From Gnetum montanum (Eukaryota > Streptophyta > Gnetopsida > Gnetales > Gnetaceae): a DNA stretch of 36,810 nt. This document shows positions 9,893 through 19,545 of the stretch, piece by piece (positions within the stretch are counted from its first letter, which is position 1; each line of letters opens with the position of its first letter). The position numbers and the translations under genes were made by a program. The stretch covers positions 11,115 to 47,924 of the forward strand of contig MNCI01012700.1 in NCBI GenBank assembly GCA_015680685.1, given 5' to 3'. The notes beneath the pieces are model-generated. The model had not been told where the DNA came from. It ran no database searches and saw only the letters and a list, made by a program, of their open reading frames with translations.

Positions 9893-10356
9893 TGCTATGG
9901 TTGAGTGGGGAGTTTCCCTTGCATCACTAGAGTGGGTGGTAGTGGAGCTATCAGTGTGAGAGATGTAGATGGATTTGAAGGATGGTATGGATGTGGTGTG
10001 TCTCTCCTAGAAGAAGGAGTCCTATAATACTCCAAAGCCTAGTAGTGATGTTGTGGGGTTGTGTGACCGACAGTGTCACTTGGAGAGATTGGCTACTACA
10101 CGTAGTAGCCATATGGATTTGGTTTCCAGTAAGGGTATTATTGCCTTGGCGGTGGCATCCCCCATAACTGTGGGTATTGCCACTGCTGGTATTGCTCCAT
10201 AGGTTGTGATGGAGTTCCACTTGGATAATACTTTAGTGGTTGGTGGAACTGCCTTGGGTTACCTTGGAGATAAGGTAACCTTCAGGGTGCTTGTCGTTTG
10301 TTAAGTCGTGGGTTAAGTGCATACACCCTAGACTCTTGCAGATGTGAGATTATTAG
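9893..10356 (-). pseudogene. Gag-protease linker, Q/P/Y-rich
   Basis: The minus strand reads SQPMEQYQQWQYPQLWGMPP then YPYWKPNPYGYYV, broken by stops. The right-edge relative has a similar WQQSQSWGK stretch after its zinc knuckle, which supports homology. Low-complexity linkers of this kind separate gag from protease in many plant Ty3 elements. Confidence 0.5.
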
Positions 10357-10395
10357 GCAACATCCCTTAGGATGGTCATACTGGCATATCTCACA
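10357..10395 (-). other. Gag zinc knuckle of inner element
   Basis: CEICQYDHPKGCC on the minus strand fits CX2CX3HX4C, a variant of the retroviral CCHC nucleocapsid knuckle with one residue fewer between the second Cys and His. The relative at 36653-36691 has the same spacing (CNICLYNHPKG-stop-C). It would bind element RNA during packaging. Confidence 0.65.
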
Positions 10396-10689
10396 TCCAC
10401 CATCATTTTCTATATCAGAATCCACAACCTCTTCAGTGATAGTCATTTTACCCTTATCTCTGTTACATGCGTGGTCCAAATCCCTCTTCTTTTTCTTATC
10501 ATGTTCACTACTTCACTCCTTAGACTCCTCTACGATTTTTAAAATGGTTTCAAATCTACTATCTAAGGAGTCCCACATCTGATCTACCTTATCCGACACT
10601 TCCATTGTTAATTTCTAAAGTGGTAAGGTTTTCCTACTCACCAACTCTTTGAGTGGTGACTCATCCTCCTCCTCACAGAATCTCACTCC

Positions 10690-11290
10690 CCTCTTTCGGA
10701 GGGAAGGATCATGGTTATACTCTTCCACGCTTTCTCTCTTATGTAGCTCACCTTCTTCCTTAGCTACTTACTCCAAAAATCTATGAACCTCATGGGACCT
10801 AAGTTCAGATAATCTCCCTTGGGCATATGTCCCAAGGATTCTCCTGGTTTAATGTCTTAGCCCATCTATGAGATGGCGTAGTTGATCCCATTGTGCGTAA
10901 CCATAGCCCAAGAAATAATGTAGCAATGCATAATATTGGCCCATGGTAGCATCCAAGGGTTCATGATTACCCTGCTTCCATCCTTAGATCCTCTTTCACA
11001 AGTTGGAAACTCGAGAGTACGTTTGATATTTATCGTTAAATAGTTCTAGCATCGTACTCCACCTTCGAATGAATTCCAGCTCTAAGGACCGATACTAGCT
11101 TTTTACTTCTTTTATTAGTGTCCTTGGGAATAACTTTAATTTTTGTCACTTATTTTCAATGTTCTGCAAGGCACAGGCATTGTGAAATTCCTATAAGTGG
11201 TTTTGCGGATCAGCATTGTATCCCCCCTCAAATCGTGAGATATTATTCATGTTTAGTCTCTTGATTTAGATATCTTTTTGGTGCCTTATA
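10690..11290 (-). pseudogene. Inner element gag core, decayed
   Basis: Minus-strand reading with frameshifts gives ISRFEGGYNADPQNHL, QKLKLFPRTL, YRSLELEFIRRW, LFNDKYQTYSRVS, LRHLIDGL, RILGTYAQGRLSELRSHE and VAKEEGELHKRESVEE. The same order appears in the right-edge gag (QKLKLFPMTL, YRSLKPNSIQHW, YQTYARVS, HIIDGL, LGMYAQGQL, VAKEEEEMARWESVE). That identifies both as Retrotrans_gag-type capsid domains. Many stops and at least two shifts make it non-coding now. Confidence 0.7.
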
Positions 11291-11454
11291 GGTATTCTAA
11301 CGGCCTTCGTGATGTCTAACATGCTTCAGGTTGCAAGTAGGGGTTCATCATGGTTATTTCTCTTATGGTGTCTATGATGCCTACGCGGTTCCCTACTTTC
11401 CCTTCTTCCATGTCATGATTCCCTAGAATGCCCTCGTCCTCACTCTCGACTCTC

Positions 11455-12234
11455 TCATCGAGGTTTCTCATTTTGGTTACCCTTATCCTCACGGTGAGAT
11501 TCCTTATGACTACATCCTGATGTTGAAGAAGAGGATGATTGTGATGATGAAGGGGAAGAGGAAGGAGAACCATCACCATGACGATGTTTCCTACCTTCTC
11601 TTCGGTGATCTCGACCCCGATCATGATGACGATCAGAATGCTCACCCTTATCTTGTGTTTGTGTTCCCTCGTTGAACACTTGGTGTTTGTGGGAATCAAA
11701 ACCAAGGTTGTGTATTGTGGAGGGAAGGTTCTGATACACCACCTCCTCACTATCATTAGAAGGGGAAACATCATTTTGTGGAGAACCTACTGAAATAGGC
11801 TCACCACCCTTAATTTCTCTTATGACGGGTGAAGCATTATGGGGTCCTTTTTCCTTCAACGATGTGTGGTAACTCTTCTGCCGTGAGTCCTGTTGACATT
11901 GCTCTTCTATGGGGTGGTAGTCCCTTGCGTTGTAATCACATGCAACATCCTCAGCATATAATTGTGACATGCCTATTCATGCAAGGACACGAAGGAGCAT
12001 GTTGGGGGTGACTCTGTCTAGAGGCAACACTATGTTACCCTCCAAGTCTCTCCAACGTAGTTGTTCATATTAATGGAAGACAAAGGTAAAGTCAGGTATA
12101 TATTCACCATGATGAACATATACCACATTGAATTGTTGAGGAACGGGTTGATTTTGGTTATGTGCGTTGTGCAGCTGAATTTCTATAGTGTTGGTCCTAG
12201 GTGGTGAAGTGCTTTTGTGTGGAGAAGAAGACAT
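11455..12234 (-). pseudogene. Inner element gag N-terminal region, charged and serine-rich
   Basis: A minus-strand frame opens with ATG at 12232-12234, about 145 bp after the PBS, as MSSSPHKSTSPPRTNTIEI. It continues to 11455 with only two stops (after TFVFH and before IGMSQL). The last third is rich in His, Arg, Asp and Ser (SDRHHDRGRDHRREGRKHRH, then a run of serines), resembling RNA-binding low-complexity tracts. It lies just upstream of the gag core in the same orientation. The right-edge relative has a much shorter and different N-terminus, so this domain separates the two subfamilies. The start is chosen because it is the first ATG after the leader. Confidence 0.5.
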
Positions 12235-12359
12235 TTTTGTCTTATTCGGTGTGTTGTTTACCGTTATGTTATTTTTCTCTTGATTAACCCTAAGGGGTCC
12301 TTTTAGCTCCCAACGATGTGAATGATTTCCTATGTTCTACATAGCACACAAACAACTAA

Positions 12360-12379
12360 GTCCTCGGCAATGATGCCAA
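12360..12379 (-). other. Primer-binding site, tRNA-Asp-like
   Basis: After the last LTR base and one T, the minus strand reads TGGCATCATTGCCGAGGA. Plant tRNA-Asp 3' ends give TGGCGCCGTTGCCGGGGA, so 14 of 18 positions agree and every mismatch is a G-to-A or C-to-T change. The relative at 35429 begins with the same TGGCATCATTGC. Confidence 0.7.
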
Positions 12380-13160
12380 TGATGAGTGGCAAGGTACCCC
12401 TACACTCAACCATACAAATACGAGTGTCTCATGTGCAATCTGGTCTAACTCCAAGGACTAAGTGCTTATGCACCTTATAGAACACTTAAGGTTAATCAAT
12501 CGTTGTCTTCCCAAACTTACTTGTATTGTCACAGTTGTATGGTTAAGTAAGTCTAAGGTATGTAATTTTTATATCTTTTCTCTTTTTAATGCCTATGCTA
12601 ATGAGGGAAAGGATGAAGAGACTAAGTAACTAACTTTCACTAACTAAGCTTTAATCGTCCTAACATCAGTATCCTTTCCCACTTGCCATACACACCCTGA
12701 ACCAGTGCAACGCTACTTGGATTACCAAACGCTATTCATTACTAGGTTACCAAGTGTAGCACACGTGCTTGAAGCGATCGTACTAAATGCACTTAACTAG
12801 GAGTTGAGGGTTGAGAGAGATTAATTATCTAAGAAAGCATTTAAGCATTTAACATTAATTAAATCCTAATTAGCTTAGTCCATGCACTGCAAGGTTTATC
12901 AGAAAGTTCGTCTTTATTTCCATACACAAATGTGTTCTCAGGTACAATTTGCTCGAATAAAGATCCGTTCACTTTGAGACTCCTACTGTGGGCACATGGA
13001 AATTATTTTATCTCTGGAATGGTAAAACTGCCAGAGTTTAGCTAAGGGTCTAGATCTAGATGAGGAAACAAGGGAAAGCTGCCTCTTATTTATAGAACTG
13101 GCGACAGGCTGCGATATCGCTTACATGATATCGCAGCACATGCAATATTGCATCCCATCA
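12380..13160 (-). repeat. Inner element right LTR (5' LTR)
   Basis: Pairs with 6136-6922. A minus-strand TATA-like box is at 13087-13094 and would be the element promoter. The U3 tip holds a perfect 10-bp stem (13109-13118 with 13127-13136, arms CTGCGATATC/GATATCGCAG) and a 14-bp palindrome ATGCAATATTGCAT (13140-13153). It has a short insertion absent from the left LTR at about 12630-12645 (a local duplication of 'actaact'). Confidence 0.92.
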
Positions 13161-13469
13161 ATATTTGAAGCTAATTTCATAGAGATGTCTTAGGCACAAA
13201 AAAGACATCTCCCATGACCGTTATTGATCATTAACTAGCCATTGCGTAAGTTTCAAGAAGGATTTAGCAACACAGTAGCTATAAGAAGACTTCATATGCA
13301 TTGAGAAAAGTGCAAGCATTATTGTATTCATTGTTTAATCATCTATAATTATTGAATTCTCTGTTGCTCTTCATTGTCTAATTATTTTAGCTTTATAAAG
13401 TGTCTTGTACCTAACTATGCAAGGATCGGCAAATTGAGTTGAAATCATTCTTTGTAATTCTTGTTCTTA
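13161..13469 (+). repeat. Outer element C 5' LTR, resumed part, 3'-truncated
   Basis: Starts with the right ATATT duplication (13161-13165) and aligns with the 3' LTR from about 17503 to 17811 ('catctcc', 'agctagccattgc', 'cctaactatgcaaggatc'). Homology stops after 'ttcttgttctta'. The 3' LTR continues for about 400 bp more, whereas here gag coding sequence follows at once. A single deletion has therefore removed the LTR end, PBS, leader and gag start. Confidence 0.85.
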
Positions 13470-13470
13470 C

Positions 13471-14564
13471 AACAAATGGTCTCAAGAGGAAAAAGATAAA
13501 TTCATGTTTGATGAAAAAGCAAAAAAAAATTATATTGTGCATTGAATAAATCTAAATTCAATAGGGTCGTAAGATGTAAAATGACCAAAGAAATTTGGCA
13601 AACTTTAGAAGCTACTTATGAAGGAACCTCTATTGCTAAGTAATCAAAATTGTTAGTCTTGCAAAGTGAATATGATAAACTCAAAACACAAGAAGGTGAA
13701 AAAATCAAGGATTATTTTTCTAGAGTAAATGATATTATTATAGTCATTAGAGGTACAAGGAATGACTTATCCAAAAGTGAATACATCATTAAAATAATCA
13801 GAACTCTACAATCAAAGTTCAAGCCTAAGGTCATAGCCATGGAGGAAATTAGAGATTTCGCAACTCTAAGATTTGAGAAACTTCAAAGTGCTCTCGTTAC
13901 CTATGAAATGAATCTCATAAGTGAAGGAGCAATTCAAGAAAAACCTATTTCTCTAAAGACTGCCTCCAAGGAGAAGGAGGCCAATGAGCATGATGAAGGA
14001 AATGAAGATGAGGTTACTCCTCTCTTAAGGAGATTACAACGATTGCTTACAAGAAGAAAAAAAGGGACATCTCAACAACAATAAAGACAAAATTTCTTCA
14101 AAGGTGGAGAAATTGGTAGAAATTTTTTAAATTCTAATCTAGATTTTTCTTTCATAGAGTGTTCGGTTTATGGAAGAAGAGACCATATGGCCTTCGAATG
14201 TCCTAGTGATTCAAATGATAGCAAAGTTCAGTCAAAGAATAGATCTAATGCTGAGGAACCAAACAACACCAACTTTTATACAAGTTGGAATGATGGCAAG
14301 CAAAGTAAAGAAGAAGCATGCAATTCACCACATATGGTTGAACAACATGGTAAGTGTGACAATAGGTATAGTGAATTTAAAGAAGAAATTTTTCTCTTAC
14401 ATCATTTGATTAAGAAGGCAAAGAAACTAATGCTTTCTAAGTTAAATGTTATTCATGCTAAAATGAAAGAAGAGATCTCAAACATAAAAGCTGAGATTCA
14501 ACCACTAACCTCTTGTAACAAGAATTGTAGCAAGATTCAAGATGAGGAGATTCTTGAAAATTAG
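13471..14564 (+). pseudogene. SIRE-like copia gag (UBN2-type), truncated
   Basis: The first block, NKWSQEEKDKFMFDEKAKK, lies directly at the deletion joint, so roughly the first 90-100 residues are missing. After one frameshift, RCKMTKEIWQTLEATYEGTS and VLQSEYDKLKTQEGEKIKDYF give the copia-type UBN2 gag. IRTLQSKFKPKVIAMEE and LRFEKLQSALVTYEMN complete it. The frame then runs to 14564 with stops only at about 13638 and at 14082-14084. A zinc knuckle CSVYGRRDHMAFEC (14160-14201) has its second cysteine changed to tyrosine. The tail (CDNRYSEFKEEIFLLHHL...) is coiled-coil-like, as in SIRE/Maximus gags. It would form the capsid of virus-like particles; this copy is defective. No pol follows. Confidence 0.8.
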
Positions 14565-16975
14565 CCAAAAAATTCATAGGAAACAACACTTGAAGTTTCA
14601 AGCTCAAAGTCAAGCATAGTAAGGTTTGATAATTATGATCATAAGGATGAAACTACTTTTATATGTAAAAATTTTGGTCTTATGCAAACTCTTAATTATG
14701 ATGATCAAAGTAAGATTAATGGTTGGTCTTGTCAAAAGGGGTTTGGTAAGGAAATTGTGCAAGTACCAATAAGTAAGAATGAAGAGAAGAGGAGCTTTGA
14801 AAATAATGCAAAAATTGATTCAAAGTTTTATCATAAGGAAAACAAATAAATAGAGACATCACATACATGATCTATTGAAAGAGAACCTAAGGGTGAAGAG
14901 GTACTTCATGATAGGGGACCTCATCTCAAACTCTATTAATCTTCTTAATTTATGGGCAAGCAACGTAAGTTAAGGTAAGTCTCTATTTCTTTGCTTGCTA
15001 GTTAATAAAGATAGTGTAAATTATCCATGTCTTAGATCAAGAATGTGGAATAAGTATCTAGAGTATTTCTCTCATTCATTCATAATATTGATTGGTGAAG
15101 ATTTATAATAGCTCTTGTAATAATTTCCCTTGGCTTGATTTCTTGTCTTACTTAATCTTAAATTCTTTTAATGATCTATTTTTATGTTCTTAGTCATTGG
15201 AATGATTTTTTCCATTTATAAGATGAGACAAACCTCTATCAATATGGCTAGGTGAAGATCTAGATCTCCATAATTAAGCTAATGTTAATCTACATTTATA
15301 GTGTGTTTATGATTTTTGCACATTCATCTTAAAAGCCCAACATAAGTAGTGCATATGTAATAGGTGCCTACATCTCAATTGTCTTGGGGGCCATCAATGT
15401 AGGGGGAGCCCATGGAGACTTCAGCCAAAATGTGCAATGAGCAAGGAAAGGTCCTCAGGAGGTATTTTACACTAAATGGGATGGCAAAATCTTGAATCAT
15501 TGTGTGTTGCATATGTGAACTTTTAGATGTATTTAATGATTAATCATATTTATATAGTCAGTTCTCTATCAACTTGAGTTGTTTTTTATGAATGGTTATG
15601 TTCAGTACATGTGAGGACTTTAAAAGGTATTTAACAATATATGGATAGTTAGCATCAACATTTTTAAGTGGTTGTATTGCCTTTCTCAAAAATCAAATCT
15701 GCATGGCTGTTATATTCAATCAGAAAATTCATGGCTTTTATATTCTATTGATGATTTCTTTTAGTTGAAACTAGAATTTTTTATGCCATTGTTTCTATTA
15801 AACCAATTTTTTGTGATGATCTATGTTTGGTCTTTAGTATCAATTTATGTGTTGCTCCTCATTGATTTTGAACTAATAGCTCACCTATCTGATGTTTAAT
15901 CATAAGCTTAAGCATGAACTATCTATTTTTATATAGCAAGTAGTTGATATTATCAGCAAGGCCATGATCATTTTTGGCTATCTATGCTTTTGATTAAGTT
16001 ATCCATTAAATAATTTGCTTTGAGATGAAGATTTTGGGAATTTGGCATGGCCAGTTTCAAGTTGTAGATTGCTATATGCTCATTTACCAAGACAAAAGAT
16101 CCATACCAATTTATTTTGAAAATAGATTGCTTGCTCCTCAACATTCACACTTCACTTCAAGCTTAATTACTGGTTGAAAAACTTGGATCGGTTCTTGATA
16201 TATGTGTGGCAACACTTGTAATATTCTTGCTTTTCTATTTGCATGATACATGCCCTATCTTTGATATTTTATATTTACCAACTCTTTTTACATTATCATA
16301 TTTACGTTAGAAGAGAATTTTATGAAGTGTATGGATGTATATTTGTCAGCATGTTTTATTTTTAATCAATGATTTTGGATGTTGCATTACCTTGAACAAA
16401 CTATGGAGTATGCATGTCTCACTTATAGCTTTGATCTTTAAAATTGAATGTCAATGATTAGTAGTGAATTAATTGTAGCTCCTTTGTTTTGATCTCAAAA
16501 GAGCAATTCTCAATTTTTCCAATCACACCTTAAGTGAAGGATGCAATACATTGCCTATTACATTATGAGCAATAACATGATTACTCTTTGGGAATCCATT
16601 GTTAAGTTGTATGGCTATATTTACCTCACCATAAAGATATGTCCATTTGTCAATGTTGTATAAAAATGAAGATTATCTAAAGTCCAAGAACCTTGCACTA
16701 CCGATGACTTATTGTTTTAAAGACAAGTTGCTTCAACCTTTGCTTCACTTCAAGGTTTCATTTCACTTGGAAGGTTTTCTTTGCTCTTGTGGGGCACCTA
16801 TTCATGAATTATGAATAATACCTAACTCTCCATATTATGTGGTTATTATTGTTCCTTTATATCTTTTCTACCCAAGTTTGTGCACCTTATCCTTTTTATT
16901 GTTGTTCAAAATGGAGGAGAGAAGTATAGTTATATTTGTATGATCACTAACCCATTTTCTTAAGTTTTGAACATC
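14565..16975 (+). other. Outer element non-coding internal region, no pol
   Basis: About 2.4 kb of AT-rich sequence in place of protease, integrase and RT. I found none of their motifs in any frame. G-rich PPT-like patches occur at about 15396-15408 (gtagggggagccc) and 16911-16926 (atggaggagagaag). SIRE-type elements carry such patches between pol and the 3' LTR. Confidence 0.6.
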
Positions 16976-16994
16976 ACCAAAAAGGAGGAGATTT
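16976..16994 (+). other. Polypurine tract of outer element
   Basis: The sequence 'accaaaaaggaggagattt' directly precedes the TGGAC that opens the 3' LTR. It matches the 'caaaaagggggagatt' signature of SIRE-type copia elements. Confidence 0.8.
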
Positions 16995-18206
16995 TGGACG
17001 TTTTGATGTGTTTTGGTGTACTCAAATTGTTAAGTAATATGGAGAAAAAAGTTGTTTGCATGGCTGTATGTTTATTGTGTTTGTAGGACTACATGCACAA
17101 GAAACCAAGTTGAGCTAAAGAGGACAAGGAATAAACTATTCTAGAGCTCAAAGAAGGTCACCCACATGACTTGAAATAAACATCCAAAGAATGTGGATAA
17201 GGACTTGATATTGTACAACCAAAGTGAACATCATTAACGCATACAAAAGATCAGAGTGAAGAAAGACGTCTCTAGGAAGCAAAAGAAACCTTGGTAGATT
17301 TGGGATGAACTCCAAGAAAATTCATAAAGATGTCTTCAGAAATAGCAAGATTTCTTTTCCTAGCCAAAGACATCTTTCATGAAGCAAAAACATCTTTATA
17401 GATTGCAAACCAAATATAGAAAGACTTCTTCCATTAAGCAAAGACATTTTCTAGGATGGAGACTTTAGAAAGATGTCTTTTAGGAAACAAAGATGTCTTC
17501 CCAGATTTGAAGCCAAATTCAAAGAGATGTCTCATACACAAGAAAGACATCTCCTACAACCATTAGTGACCATTAGCTAGCCATTGCACAAGTTTCAAGA
17601 AGGATTTAGCAACACAATAGCTATAAGAAGACTTTATGTGCATTCAGAAAAGTGCAAGCACTATTATATTCATTGTTCAATCATTTGTAATCATTGAATT
17701 CTCTGTTGCTCTTCATTGTCTAATCATTTTGTCTTTGTAAAGTGTGTTGTACCTAACTATGCAAGGATCAACAAAGTAAGTTGCAATCATTCCTTGTAAT
17801 TCTTGTTCTTATTGCCCTAAGGGGTTGAGTTTCTTGAGCTTGTTGGGATCTTATGGGATTGAGTTGTTGGTGTTGCGATACAACACTCTGGTGTGGAGCT
17901 CAAGATTGTAAAGGTTATGGAAGCCTTGAAACAACATTTCCAAGCCTGATGGAACCTTACAGGGTTGAGTGATTAGTGTTGTGATACAACACTCCAGAGC
18001 TAGGCTTGACGACTAACTGTACATTGTGTGGACCCTTCAACCATAATTTAAGAGCAACAAAGTTCGAAGGTGTGCTTGTGATCTGCCCTCCAACTGTGGA
18101 GTACCCAGGTTGGGGAACCATGTAAATTTGTGTGTGCTCTTTGTTTGTTTAAGTTTTGATTTGGGGAACCATTCTTTGTTTGTTTAAGTTTTGATTTAGG
18201 GAAATT
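16995..18206 (+). repeat. Outer element C 3' LTR
   Basis: The first 817 bp align with the split 5' LTR. The rest (17812 to about 18206) has features usual near copia LTR ends: twin 'gttg(t/c)gatacaacactc' blocks (17872-17893 and 17974-17995), 'gtgtggacccttcaacc' and 'ccatgtaaatttgtgtgtgctctttg'. A short tandem duplication of 'tttgtttgtttaagttttgattt' (18141-18200) is at its end. The exact terminus and target duplication are uncertain. Confidence 0.75.
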
Positions 18207-18420
18207 GTGAGGGGGTGTTGGAACCCAAAAGAATGATTGCAAATACACTCTAAGACATATAGCCATATAATAGTCCCTAGAATTGTAAAAGGAGATAAAT
18301 AGTATTATCTTATATAAAAGAATGGTGAGACAAACATATAAAATTGCGGATCTTATTAATGTACACATAAATATACATAAACATTTCTATACATATATAC
18401 ATACACTTCAACAACATATG
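18207..18420 (+). mobile_element. Possible PPT and LTR start of another copia element
   Basis: 'gtgaggggg' followed by TGTTGGAACCC is a typical polypurine tract to LTR junction of small copia elements, and 'aatagtccct' downstream suits such LTRs. No matching second LTR or coding part was found in the window. It could be a solo or truncated LTR, or a continuation of the preceding LTR. Confidence 0.3.
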
Positions 18421-19435
18421 TGTCCATAATTATTAATGATGGGTAGAGTAACTTCATCATTAAAAATATACATTTGTAACAATTTTACATGTAGAATACC
18501 CTTCAATCTTTAAAACCCAATTAAATTCATACATGGAGTGAATGAACAAACCAATTTTCTATCAAATCCAAGCCTTTATGCTAGAGTTGCAATAAGTGCA
18601 CTAACAAATTTAGGCTCTTAGTTATCATACGATGCGTTTGGTTGCCCAATTCTTAGAATGATACTTCAGCATATTCCATTGCTATATTTAAAAAATTGAT
18701 TAGCTTGGTTAGTTCTATGTTATTTTACAGAGATGAATCTTACAGTTCTAGAAATGTGCGTAGGGGCCCAAAACCCCACAACTAATGCTATTACTGTTAC
18801 TGTGCCATATCAGAACCAGTAAGCAATATATTTTGGCTATAACAATTATTACTTTTCAAGTTCTGTGAATTTTATTTTATTTTATTTTTTCCCAGCCAAA
18901 CCCTAATATTTGAAATTGCAAATACCCAAGCAAATAAATGTTTTATTTAGCTTGGTCTGGTATGTTAAATGGGCAATACGTAATTTCATTACAATTGTAT
19001 TAACGCTTAAGGTTTGATTAACATTTAGTGTTCTTGCTTACTTAGATTGTTGAAGTTTTTAATAAGGTGTATATTATCTTAATAGTAGGATTCTTGATTT
19101 AGGAGTATCAAAGCATTTATTGATAAGAAATGTTGAGTTATGAAATTCTTAATCATTATTTAAAATAAACAATTTAAGATTCCGACACTGCCCACCCCAT
19201 CTCCCTTCCCTCTTTTCAAGTAATAATTTAAATTATTAAGTTTTAAAAAACATTTCTACCAAGAAGGAACAATTATAACCATGAGTAATTTATGGCATGA
19301 TGCCATGCAGAAGCAAAACCATCTGCGTTTTCGGTGCTACAGTAGTATTAACTTCACGAAGGTAAGAAACACTGTAAATGCCATTACAGAGCAGGCAGCC
19401 AATTCAGTCTTTTACGGTACCAGAGAAAATGGAGC
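18421..19435. other. AT-rich stretch without recognised feature
   Basis: I see no coding motif on either strand. The one open frame near its right side (19281-19472) has no recognisable content and ends inside the SINE-like signature. Confidence 0.4.
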
Positions 19436-19439
19436 ACAA

Positions 19440-19545
19440 GTCTTAGTCAAGTTAATTAGTGTGCTCGCATGATCTTTGCCTTAAAGGTGCCGCGTTCAAT
19501 ACCAAGCATCATTGCAAGTAAATAACGCACTCATAAAATTCCATA
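19440..19545 (+). mobile_element. tRNA-derived SINE-like sequence
   Basis: A-box-like TAGTCAAGTTAA (19444-19455) and B-box-like CGTTCAATACC (19493-19503) are spaced 37 bp apart, with an intervening 'GTGTGCTCGCATGATC' as in tRNA-derived heads. The sequence after the B box is A-rich. I did not find a clear tail or flanking duplication. Confidence 0.45.

Larger units (their letters stand above)
6136..13160 (-). mobile_element. Inner non-autonomous Ty3-type LTR retrotransposon (gag-protease only)
   Basis: A complete 7,025-bp element bounded by TG...CA LTRs (left 787 bp, right 781 bp) and an ATATT target duplication. Orientation is minus: the primer-binding site adjoins the right LTR, the polypurine tract adjoins the left LTR, and gag to protease run right to left. 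Inside are an N-terminal charged gag region, a Retrotrans_gag-like core, a CX2CX3HX4C knuckle, a Q/P/Y-rich linker and an aspartic protease with a DLGS motif. After the protease (below about 9020) there is no reverse transcriptase, RNase H or integrase, so mobilisation would have needed a partner. The tRNA-Asp-like PBS and DLG-type protease suggest the Athila/Tat branch; this is inference. LTR divergence and frame decay indicate an old copy. Confidence 0.88.

Noticed and set aside
13477-13490. TGGTCTCAAGAGG as a copia primer-binding site (tRNA-Met type).
   Set aside because: It translates in frame as WSQEE and continues into gag; LTR homology ends seven bases earlier, so it is coding sequence at a deletion joint.
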